Source: Lichenicola cladoniae
GTDB taxonomy: Bacteria; Pseudomonadota; Alphaproteobacteria; Acetobacterales; Acetobacteraceae
Length of the DNA stretch: 64,000 bases
Direction of reading: 5' to 3'
Assembly (NCBI RefSeq): GCF_013201075.1
Contig: NZ_CP053708.1
Coordinates: 3,415,501-3,479,500 of the forward strand
The number at the start of each line of letters is the position of its first letter. Within the stretch, counting starts at the first letter, position 1. Shown here in pieces: positions 25,889-35,087 of the stretch. The notes beneath the pieces are model-generated. The model had not been told where the DNA came from. It saw only the letters and a program-made list of their open reading frames with translations, and ran no database searches. The translations under genes were made by a program, and so were the position numbers.

Positions 25889-26448
25889 GGTTCAAGGCAC
25901 CGGCGGAGACTGATCAAGGCGCGCCTGACCCAGGATTTCACCGTGCCGAGCGGCGCATCCAGCCGGCTCGACAGCTCGCTATGCGAGAGCCCGTCCATGA
26001 AGGCCAACGTCACTACCCGGCGCTGCCCCACTTCGAGCTGTTCGAGGCACCGGCGGAGCGCGTCGCCATCCGCGACCTCGGAGAGATGGTCGAGCGCATC
26101 CGGCGACGGATCCGGCTCGTCGGCCGGCTCGTGGCCGTAATGCTCGCGCGCACGGCGCCTGAGAATGTCGATGGCACGGTAGCGCAACAGGCTCGAGAGC
26201 CAGGCTTCCGCCGCGCCGCGCGATGGATCGAACTGCGCCGAACGCTGCCAGACCTGCACGAAGGCGTCGTGCATCGCATCCGCGGCAAGCGCCGGCTGCT
26301 GCATCAAACGCAGCGCCAGACCATACAGTCTCGGCGACTGCTGCTCGTACAGCGTGCGAAACGCCGCCTGATCTCCATCGGCGCAGCGTCTGAGCAGCAC
26401 CGCGAGGTCGGACAATGCGGGTGTGGATCCAGGGTACACGTCGCTCAT
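25885..26448 (-). CDS. ECF RNA polymerase sigma factor (SigK-like)
   Basis: Extracytoplasmic-function sigma factor with region 2 (DQAAFRTLYEQQSPRLYGLALRLM, DAMHDAFVQVWQ) and region 4 (QRRVVTLAFMDGLSHSELSSRLDAPLGTVKSWVRRALISLRRCL), about 187 residues from the ATG at 26448. A longer frame starts at 26526 but its first 26 residues look unconserved. The stop overlaps the anti-sigma start by four bases. The protein probably autoregulates its operon; I could not find an ECF-type promoter by eye in the 207 bases upstream. Confidence 0.92.
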   Translation of the reverse strand: MSDVYPGSTPALSDLAVLLRRCADGDQAAFRTLYEQQSPRLYGLALRLMQQPALAADAMHDAFVQVWQRSAQFDPSRGAAEAWLSSLLRYRAIDILRRRAREHYGHEPADEPDPSPDALDHLSEVADGDALRRCLEQLEVGQRRVVTLAFMDGLSHSELSSRLDAPLGTVKSWVRRALISLRRCLEP

Positions 26449-26655
26449 GCCCAGGCACGACCTCATCCATGATCCGAAGATCATAGCTGCTGCCTGTGGT
26501 GATGACGATACGGCCAGGCTGGTCATCGGCCTGCACGATAGGGAATAGGGCGGCTCATGGTATCGTTACGCACAAGTGCCGTGTGCGGATGAGCAGGGGC
26601 CGTTCGGCGTCGCTCCGTATCCGTTGCGACACCTGCCGTCCGGACGAGCCGGGGG

Positions 26656-27567
26656 CTAGCCCCGGTCTGATCCGGCGACTGCTCCGGTCCTCGCCATGAA
26701 GGCCAGGCAATCGCGAAAAGTCGGGGCCAGGAAGCGGAGCGAGCCGGAGATTGCGCCGACGATCTCGAGATGGTCGACGCCCGGATACAGGCGATGCTCG
26801 ACCGCGCCACCGCGGGCACGGATCTTGTCCGCCAACCGCACGGTGTTCCCAGGCCTGACCGTCTTGTCCGACGTTCCGGCCAGCAGCAGCATCGTTGGGT
26901 TGTGGCCATCGACGTGGTTGATCGGCTGCGTCGCCGCCAGGCCCGGCTCGGGCCCGAATATGTCGCGCAGCTTGTCCGTGTCGAGCGGCAGGAAATCGTA
27001 CGGTCCTGCCAGTCCGATCATTCGGCCGAGGTCGCGTTGCGGCGACAGCCCGACCGCCGCGAGCAGGCTGGGATCCAGCGCCAGCATCGCCGCATTGTAG
27101 GCGCCCGCCGAGTGCCCGATCAGCGTCGGAGGCGCATCGTTGCCGCCGAAGCCGGAAATGTTCCGGCGTGTCCAGGCCATTGCCGACGCACAGTCATCCA
27201 GGAAGGCCGGGTAGCGGACCTCGGGATACAGGCGATAATCCGGGATCACCGTCATGATCCCGCGCGCGGCGAACGCGCCGCCGACGAACCGGTAGATCGA
27301 GCGGGAGCCGGCGTCCCAGCTTCCGCCATACACGAACACCATGACCGGGAATGGCCCTTTGCCGGCAGGACGATAGATATCCAGGCGCTGGCGTGGGTCG
27401 GGACCATAGGCGATGCCGTCGCCGAAAAGCCGGGCCGGCGCCAGTGCGTTGAGCAATGTCGCCGGCGAGCAGCCGGTCAGCACCAGGCCCGCTGCACCGA
27501 GTGCAGAGAAGGCCCGGCGACCGATGGTCGTCCCCGAGCCGGCAGACGTGACCGGAACTGGGCTCAG
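26656..27567 (-). CDS. Alpha/beta-hydrolase (esterase/lipase-like), exported
   Basis: Probable carboxylesterase with the alpha/beta-hydrolase fold. A twin-arginine/lipoprotein-like leader (IGRRAFSALGAAGLVLTGCS) suggests export and perhaps a lipid anchor at the Cys. The oxyanion region is VFVYGGSWDAG (a variant HGG), the nucleophile Ser lies in IGHSAGAYNAAML, and the acid/His region in LAGTSDKTVRPGN and GVDHLEIV. The start is unclear: no ATG, GTG or TTG fits between the upstream stop and the leader, and a CTG at 27567 overlapping that stop (CTGA) is the best candidate. Translation is probably coupled to the lipoprotein gene before it. Confidence 0.8.
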   Translation of the reverse strand: MSPVPVTSAGSGTTIGRRAFSALGAAGLVLTGCSPATLLNALAPARLFGDGIAYGPDPRQRLDIYRPAGKGPFPVMVFVYGGSWDAGSRSIYRFVGGAFAARGIMTVIPDYRLYPEVRYPAFLDDCASAMAWTRRNISGFGGNDAPPTLIGHSAGAYNAAMLALDPSLLAAVGLSPQRDLGRMIGLAGPYDFLPLDTDKLRDIFGPEPGLAATQPINHVDGHNPTMLLLAGTSDKTVRPGNTVRLADKIRARGGAVEHRLYPGVDHLEIVGAISGSLRFLAPTFRDCLAFMARTGAVAGSDRG

Positions 27568-27830
27568 TAACCGATCCGCTCGACGTAGTGTCCGCGCGAC
27601 CAGGCCCAGCGATATCCATCCCAGCGCCAGTGTCCCGGTTGCCACTGCCAGTATGGATGCGCGATCGGCGGCGGTGGCGGGCGCTCGTAGATCGGCTGCG
27701 GCGGGGGTGGCCGGCGGATAACGACGGGAGCCTGACGATACACCACGACGGGCGGCGGCGGTGCATAGACACACCCTGCCAGCAGCCCGGTGAAGGCAAC
27801 TGCGAAAGCCAGGCGACGCGGCTCGATCAT
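27564..27830 (-). CDS. YXWGXW-repeat-type small lipoprotein
   Basis: Exported protein of 88 residues. The N-terminus MIEPRRLAFAVAFTGLLAGC has a lipobox (LLAGC), followed by a Pro-rich stretch (YAPPPPVVVYRQAPVVIRRP) and an aromatic C-terminus HPYWQWQPGHWRWDGYRWAW, similar to YXWGXW-repeat lipoproteins. An earlier start at 27860 is less suitable because it would extend the signal peptide. The stop sits inside the start region of the esterase gene in a different frame, so the pair is probably co-translated. Function is unknown; such proteins may line the cell envelope. Confidence 0.78.
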   Translation of the reverse strand: MIEPRRLAFAVAFTGLLAGCVYAPPPPVVVYRQAPVVIRRPPPPQPIYERPPPPPIAHPYWQWQPGHWRWDGYRWAWSRGHYVERIGY

Positions 27831-27895
27831 TCTCTTCTCCAGGGCAGCGCCCGACGGCACGCTGCGGCAGACGGCATTTCAACGGCTCAGGACTG

Positions 27896-29332
27896 TCAGC
27901 CCGATAGCGGCCGCGCGATATCCTCGAGCGACTTGCCTTCGGCATCCACGCCGTAACGCAACGCCATCAGGCCGGCTGCGATCATCAGTGCGGCTGCGCC
28001 GCCGTAACCAAGTGCCAGCGGCATGCGGCCGCCCATGTCGATCAACCGCCCGAACAGGTATGGCGCACCGACGCCGCCGATCAGCGTGCCAAGGACATAG
28101 AAGGTCGAGATCGCCATCGCCCGGGTTTCCAAAGGGAAGATCTCGCTGGCCGTCAGGTAGGCCGCACTTGCAGCCGGCGACGCGAAGAAGAAGATCGCCA
28201 CCCAGCCGATCGTCTGGGTGATGGCGGTGAGATGCCCCTGCGCGAAGGCCCAGGCAACCACGATCATCAGCAAGCCGGAGATACTGTAGGTGGCAAATAT
28301 CATCCGGCGCCGGCCGACCGTATCGAACAACGGCCCGAGCAGGACCGGCCCGAGTACGTTCCCGATCGCGAGCGGCAGGATATACATGCCGACCTGATGC
28401 GGCATGACCCCCTCATGGTGGGTCAGCACCTGACCGTAAGTGAAGAACACCGCATTATACAGGAACGCCTGTGCCGCCATCAGCAGCAGCACGAGCAGCG
28501 ACCGCATCTTGTAGTCCTTGAGCATCGCCTTCGCGATCATCGAGAACGGAAAAACGACCTGCGGATGAACCGTCAGCGCCTGTTCGACCGGCGGAAGATG
28601 GCAGTCGGTCGCCTCCTGGACCCGCCGCTCGATCCCATGGGTAATCTCGAGCGCCTCGTCGTTGCGGCCATGGGTCAAAAGCCAGCGCGGGCTTTCCGGA
28701 ACCCACTTCCGCAGCAGCAGCACGAACAGGCCGAGCACGCCGCCGATCGCGAAGCCGTAGCGCCAGCCGCCCGGGAACGATCCGTCATCGCGGATCAGCA
28801 TCAGCGAACCGGCCGCGCCGACCGCGGCGCCGATCCAGAACGAGCCGTTGACCAGGAGGTCGACGCGGCCACGCAGCTTGGCAGGGATGAGTTCGTCGAT
28901 CGCCGAGTTGATCGCCGCATATTCGCCGCCGATCCCGACGCCGGTCATGAAGCGGAACAGCACGAAGCTCCAGATGTTCCACGAGCAGGCGGTCAGCAGC
29001 ACGCTTAGAATATAAAGCCCCAGCGTGATGTTGAAGATCCGCTTGCGGCCGACCCGGTCGGTCAGCCAGCCGAACACCAAGGCACCGAAGACCGCGCCTG
29101 CAAGGTAGAGCGACGCCGCCATCCCGATGTCGGCGGCGGTCAGTCCGAGCGCGCTGGGACTTTCGAGCGCCGGCCCGATCGAGCCGACGATGGTGACTTC
29201 CAGGCCATCCAGGATCCAGGTGATACCCAGCGCCGCGACCACGAGGACATGGAAGCGACACCAGGGCAGCCGGTCCAGGCGGGCCGGAATGTTGGTGATG
29301 ATCGGCGGCAGCGGAGCTGCGAGATTGCTCAT
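27896..29332 (-). CDS. MFS transporter (metabolite:H+ symporter type)
   Basis: Inner-membrane carrier of 478 residues with about 12 membrane segments. Signature motifs GWLTDRVGRKRIF (after helix 2) and PLFDTVGRRRMIF (after helix 8), plus RFMTGVGIGGEYAAINSAIDELIP, place it among sugar/organic-acid major-facilitator carriers. It follows the acetyl-CoA synthetase gene by only 15 bases, which suggests that it may import the acid or a precursor used by that enzyme. A classical actP/yjcH acetate permease is absent. The actual substrate cannot be told from sequence. Confidence 0.88.
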   Translation of the reverse strand: MSNLAAPLPPIITNIPARLDRLPWCRFHVLVVAALGITWILDGLEVTIVGSIGPALESPSALGLTAADIGMAASLYLAGAVFGALVFGWLTDRVGRKRIFNITLGLYILSVLLTACSWNIWSFVLFRFMTGVGIGGEYAAINSAIDELIPAKLRGRVDLLVNGSFWIGAAVGAAGSLMLIRDDGSFPGGWRYGFAIGGVLGLFVLLLRKWVPESPRWLLTHGRNDEALEITHGIERRVQEATDCHLPPVEQALTVHPQVVFPFSMIAKAMLKDYKMRSLLVLLLMAAQAFLYNAVFFTYGQVLTHHEGVMPHQVGMYILPLAIGNVLGPVLLGPLFDTVGRRRMIFATYSISGLLMIVVAWAFAQGHLTAITQTIGWVAIFFFASPAASAAYLTASEIFPLETRAMAISTFYVLGTLIGGVGAPYLFGRLIDMGGRMPLALGYGGAAALMIAAGLMALRYGVDAEGKSLEDIARPLSG

Positions 29333-29347
29333 CAGGGCTGGTTCCGC

Positions 29348-31303
<1,956 letters not shown>

Positions 31304-31378
31304 TGGCACTCCCGATCAGGAGTTCGGATCGCGCCGACCCCCGTTGGGCCCTATGGTCGGCTCGACGGCCGCATAAGG

Positions 31379-31633
31379 TCAACCGCCGGGGGGATTGGCT
31401 GCCTGTTCGGCCATCCGGCCTGTCGCGTGGTTTTGCGGATGCAGTTCGGCCCCGAGCGAAACCAGCGACGGCGGGGCCGACATCGACACACCGGGACGCA
31501 ACATGCGATTCAGGTCCGAAACCGGCGCATGCGACCGGCCGACGATGACGATCGAAAGCCCGCACAGGACCGTAGCGGCAAGCACTGCCTCGAAGACCCG
31601 GCGCCTGTTCAACCGCGATCCGTGTCGATCCAT
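31379..31633 (-). CDS. Small single-span membrane protein, unknown function
   Basis: 84-residue protein with a basic N-terminus (MDRHGSRLNRRRVF), one membrane helix (EAVLAATVLCGLSIVIVG) and a periplasmic, Pro/Gly-rich tail. I recognise no family. It is supported by an AGGGG ribosome-binding site seven bases before the ATG and a perfect TATAAT -10 box about 27 bases upstream. It lies between acsA and the DUF4337 gene. Confidence 0.5.
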   Translation of the reverse strand: MDRHGSRLNRRRVFEAVLAATVLCGLSIVIVGRSHAPVSDLNRMLRPGVSMSAPPSLVSLGAELHPQNHATGRMAEQAANPPGG

Positions 31634-31640
31634 GTAAGCA

Positions 31641-31665
31641 CCCCTGGCAGCCGAGGATCATTATA
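31641..31665 (-). promoter_or_regulatory. Promoter -10 and ribosome-binding site for the small membrane protein
   Basis: Minus-strand TATAAT (31665-31660) followed by AGGGG (31645-31641) before the ATG at 31633. The -35 (TTGCAT, 18 bases before the -10) matches only three of six consensus bases. Confidence 0.5.
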
Positions 31666-31717
31666 TCCATCGGCGGAACCGTGATGCAAATTATACCACG
31701 AATCTCGTTAGTTGTTA

Positions 31718-32434
31718 TTACGCGATGCCAAAGCCTACCGCGATCCCGTAAAGCAGACCGACCGCCCCGAGCGTGGCGCCCACGCCCAGCAGCCAGAACA
31801 ACCGGGTCGCCATGAAAAGGCCGACCAGCACGATTGCGATCTGCAATGCCCGCACGCTGCGTTCGAACCCCTCATGCAGATGCAGCGCGTGGTCGCGCCG
31901 ATGCTCTTCCTCCTGGGCCCTGGCCGCCAGCTGGCGCATCCCGTCGTGACCCGGTTCGTTCTCGAGCCTGGCGGCCCCAATACGCGCCGCCGCGACCTTG
32001 GCATCGAGTTGCGTCTTCGCCGACTGGGCCGAGGTCGAGGGTTGCGTTCCGCTTTGGGGCGCATCGGTCGCCAGGATCGCCGCCTGCGACTCCAGAATGT
32101 CGGCGGTCTGCAACATGACGGTGTGGCGGACCGACTTGCCCTGGTATTGCGACCACAGGTCGGAGGCAGCGACATCGTTCGCCAGATACATGGTCTGCTG
32201 GTCGTTGCCGCTCATCTCGACGACCACTGCAACCGCCGCCAGCACGGCGACCAGCACGGCCGCGATCCGGGTAGAGGTAGGCGGTCCACCGGCTGCATGC
32301 GCTGCATGGCCGTGCGCATGTTCCAGGCTGTCCTGGGCCATCTCGACATTGTCCAAGGCGTGGTTCTCCGCACCTCGAGCCTGAGGCGAACCGCCTGGAG
32401 ACACGCACGACCGATTGAAATCAAGCCCGTTCAC
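31718..32434 (-). CDS. DUF4337-family membrane protein
   Basis: Membrane protein of unknown function, up to 238 residues. After a variable N-terminus comes a His-rich stretch (DSLEHAHGHAAHAAG), one membrane helix (IAAVLVAVLAAVAVVVEMSG), a long helical region with QTMYLANDVAASDLWSQYQGKSVRHTVML, and two more helices near the C-terminus. Residues WSQYQGKS are typical of DUF4337. The start is uncertain: GTG at 32434 overlaps the stop of a 6-codon reading frame that has a strong ribosome-binding site, and ATG at 32341 begins closer to the conserved part. Confidence 0.75.
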   Translation of the reverse strand: MNGLDFNRSCVSPGGSPQARGAENHALDNVEMAQDSLEHAHGHAAHAAGGPPTSTRIAAVLVAVLAAVAVVVEMSGNDQQTMYLANDVAASDLWSQYQGKSVRHTVMLQTADILESQAAILATDAPQSGTQPSTSAQSAKTQLDAKVAAARIGAARLENEPGHDGMRQLAARAQEEEHRRDHALHLHEGFERSVRALQIAIVLVGLFMATRLFWLLGVGATLGAVGLLYGIAVGFGIA

Positions 32435-32462
32435 AGACGTGATGCAGCCATTGAGGCTCCTT
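32431..32462 (-). promoter_or_regulatory. Short upstream reading frame with strong ribosome-binding site
   Basis: AAGGAG at 32462-32457 is followed after five bases by ATG (32451) and a 6-codon frame MAASRL ending in TGA at 32431. The stop overlaps the GTG start of the DUF4337 gene. This is the only strong ribosome-binding site in the region, so the downstream gene may depend on coupling to this mini-frame. Confidence 0.4.
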
Positions 32463-32626
32463 GATCGTTATCCCCCTGTTAATGGGTTGTGTATGAAACG
32501 GGATTATCGTGATAAGCAAACGATGGGACGTAATTACAGCCGTATTAAACATCCCTGATTGAACAAAGCTCGCGTCAGCTGAGGTCGGCGGTTCGGCCAC
32601 CCTGACGGAAGCGGAGAAGAAAACAG

Positions 32627-32848
32627 ATGCCGAACGACTTGAACATGGAAGACCTGTCCGAGATCCGGGATGCCGTCCCGCATCTTGATCTGCTGGCGAT
32701 CCGCTCCCTTCGTCGAGCAGGCTTCGATATCGTGCGGCAGGAACCGGAACCGGTCGAGACACAGAACCTCTGGCACCACGTTCCTCGCCCGATGGCCACA
32801 TCGGCCCTGCGTGTCGCCCCGGCAGATGCCTCCGACGAGGTGAGCTGA
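32627..32848 (+). CDS. Small hypothetical protein
   Basis: 73 residues, acidic, beginning MPNDLNMEDLSEIRDAVPHL. No membrane helix, signal peptide or family motif is seen. Support comes from a GGAGAAG ribosome-binding site about seven bases before the ATG and from GC-rich third codon positions like those of neighbouring real genes. It precedes the phospholipase gene by 160 bases that include a palindrome and a TATAAT box, so it is probably a separate transcript. Confidence 0.45.
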   Translation: MPNDLNMEDLSEIRDAVPHLDLLAIRSLRRAGFDIVRQEPEPVETQNLWHHVPRPMATSALRVAPADASDEVS

Positions 32849-32906
32849 ACCCGGAGTTGGCAGAGGCGGTCTGATCGACTTCTGCCAATACTTGTTTATG
32901 GGCTCG

Positions 32907-32932
32907 AATATTGCAGTGCAATATTTTATAAT
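32907..32932 (+). promoter_or_regulatory. 19-bp palindrome overlapping a -10 box before the phospholipase C gene
   Basis: AATATTGCA, one central G, then TGCAATATT form a perfect 19-base inverted repeat at 32907-32925. TATAAT follows at 32927-32932. The palindrome fills the place of the -35/spacer and could be an operator. Alternatively its stem plus the following TTTT could be a weak terminator for the small gene upstream. Confidence 0.5.
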
Positions 32933-33008
32933 CGTCACTTAAGGTTAGTAAAGGCGACGACCCTGATACGCTAGACCATGCGCCGTCATGTTATAACGGA
33001 GCTGGGTT

Positions 33009-35087
33009 TTGCAAGATCAGGATCGTCGTTCGTTCCTCAGGCTCATGGGTGCGGGAGCCGTTGCGGCAACCCTCCAGGAGAGCATCGGCAAGGCGCTGGC
33101 ACTACCCGCCAATGACGCCACCCGATCGATCAACGATGTCGAGCACATCGTTATCCTGATGCAGGAGAACCGGTCGTTCGACCACTATTACGGGTCGATG
33201 TCCGGGGTCCGCGGTTTCAACGATCCTCGCGCCATCCAGCTTCCGGGCGGCAACCCGGTCTGGTACCAGCCGAACGGGGCCGGCTACCTGCTCCCGTTCC
33301 GGCCTACCGGGGACAGCCTCGGGCTCAGCTTCATCGGCGACACGCCGCATGATTGGAACAGCACCCAGCGCGCCTGGAACGACGGAAACTGGAACGACTG
33401 GGTTGCCCAGAAGACCACCGCGACCATGGTCTATTTCAACCGCGGTGATATCCCGTTCCATTACGCGCTCGCGGACGCCTTCACGATCTGCGACGCCTAC
33501 CACTGCTCGGTCATGGGCCCGACCTACCCGAACCGCGCCTACATGTTCACCGGCTGGACCGGAAACGACGGACAGGGCAACGGTCCGCAACTCGACACCA
33601 ATGCGCTCATCTGCAACTGGCCGACTTACCCGGAGCGCCTCGAGGCGGCGGGCCTGTCATGGAAGATCTACCAAGATACCGGCTCCGGGCTGACCGCCGC
33701 CAACAACTGGGGCGACGACCCCGACCATTATGTCGGCAACTCCGCCAACAACACGCTGCTCCGGTTCGTCAAATACCAGAACGCCGCCGACACGGATCCG
33801 TTGGCGATCAAGGCACGCACCGGAACCAATATCACGGCGTCCGGAACATTGTTCGATATCCTGCAGAAGGATGTCGACACCAATACCCTGCCGCAGATCT
33901 CCTGGCTCATGTGCCCGAACGCGTATGACGAACATCCGAACTGGCCGGCAAACTACGGCGCCTGGTTCATCTCGAAAATCATCGACACCCTGACCTCGAA
34001 CCCCGAGGTCTGGAGCAAGACCGCGCTGTTCGTCACCTACGACGAGAATGACGGCTTCTTCGACCATATGGTGCCACCGGCCGCGCCGCCGAACGCAGCC
34101 CAGGGCCAATCGACGGTTTCGGTCGCCAACGAGATCTTTGCAGGCAACGCTACCCACGATGCCGGTCCGTTCGGCATGGGCCCGCGCGTCCCGATGCTGG
34201 TGGTATCGCCATGGAGCAAGGGCGGCTGGGTCAACTCCGAGGTCTTCGATCATACATCGCTGATCCGGTTCATCGAGGCGCGCCATGCCGGCCAGCATCC
34301 CGGCCTGATCGAGCCCAACATCACCCCCTGGCGCCGCGCCGTTTCCGGCGACCTCACCTCTGCGTTCGACTTCAAGAACCCGAATGCGAAACTACCGTCG
34401 CTACCGTCGACCGCGGCATACCTGCCGCCCGACAAGGCCTCGCATCCGAATACGCCGATCACCCTGCCGACCAACCAGGTTCTTCCCAGGCAGGAACACG
34501 GCATCCGCCGCGCACGCGCGCTTCCTTACAACCTGCATGTCAGTGGCGGGCCCGACCAGCACGATGACGCTCTGCACCTGACCTTTGCCAATACGGGCAA
34601 GGCGGGTGCGGTGTTCCAGGTACGCGACCTCGCCGGCGGAACCGCGCCCCGCTTCCATACGGTCGAGCCGGGCAAGCAGATCCAGGATAGCTGGCCGGCT
34701 GCCGCATCGCGGCTCTATGACCTTTCGGTGCACGGGCCGAACGGATTCTTCCGGTCGTTCAAAGGCAACCTTGCCGGCAGGGGATGGATCGCCGCCTCGG
34801 CGGAGGCGGATCCGCTCGGCCTCGCCTTCGTCGTCAGGCTGACCAATCGGTGCCTCACACCCCTGCATGTGCAGATCGAGAACATGTATTCGAAGCACAC
34901 GACCGAGCACCTGTTGTTTCCGGTCGGCCTCGACCCGATCCTGATCAACCTCGCGCCGACGTCAGGATGGTACGACATCACTATCCGCCTGGCGGAAGAC
35001 AGCAGCTTCCTGTGGCGTATCGCAGGCCATGTCGAAAACGGCCGGGACAGCATCACCGATCCGGAGATGGGCCTAGCCAGCACCTGA
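33009..35087 (+). CDS. Tat-exported phospholipase C (phosphoesterase family)
   Basis: Secreted phosphatidylcholine-type phospholipase C or acid phosphatase of 692 residues. The Tat leader is DRRSFLRLMGAGAVAATLQ. The catalytic phosphoesterase domain opens with VEHIVILMQENRSFDHYYGSM and holds the conserved THDAG-like region and FVTYDENDGFFDHMVPP metal ligands. The last 190 residues contain two DUF756-type C-terminal domains. Translation starts at TTG 33009 with CGGAG upstream. Such enzymes release phosphate from membrane lipid headgroups. A palindrome and TATAAT box sit upstream. The gene ends directly against the convergent DNA ligase gene, with no base between the stops. Confidence 0.92.
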   Translation: MQDQDRRSFLRLMGAGAVAATLQESIGKALALPANDATRSINDVEHIVILMQENRSFDHYYGSMSGVRGFNDPRAIQLPGGNPVWYQPNGAGYLLPFRPTGDSLGLSFIGDTPHDWNSTQRAWNDGNWNDWVAQKTTATMVYFNRGDIPFHYALADAFTICDAYHCSVMGPTYPNRAYMFTGWTGNDGQGNGPQLDTNALICNWPTYPERLEAAGLSWKIYQDTGSGLTAANNWGDDPDHYVGNSANNTLLRFVKYQNAADTDPLAIKARTGTNITASGTLFDILQKDVDTNTLPQISWLMCPNAYDEHPNWPANYGAWFISKIIDTLTSNPEVWSKTALFVTYDENDGFFDHMVPPAAPPNAAQGQSTVSVANEIFAGNATHDAGPFGMGPRVPMLVVSPWSKGGWVNSEVFDHTSLIRFIEARHAGQHPGLIEPNITPWRRAVSGDLTSAFDFKNPNAKLPSLPSTAAYLPPDKASHPNTPITLPTNQVLPRQEHGIRRARALPYNLHVSGGPDQHDDALHLTFANTGKAGAVFQVRDLAGGTAPRFHTVEPGKQIQDSWPAAASRLYDLSVHGPNGFFRSFKGNLAGRGWIAASAEADPLGLAFVVRLTNRCLTPLHVQIENMYSKHTTEHLLFPVGLDPILINLAPTSGWYDITIRLAEDSSFLWRIAGHVENGRDSITDPEMGLAST

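Noticed and set aside
26649-26665. GGGGCTAGCCCC palindrome at the esterase stop
   Set aside because: Short stem with the stop codon in its loop and no T-tract; likely chance in GC-rich DNA.
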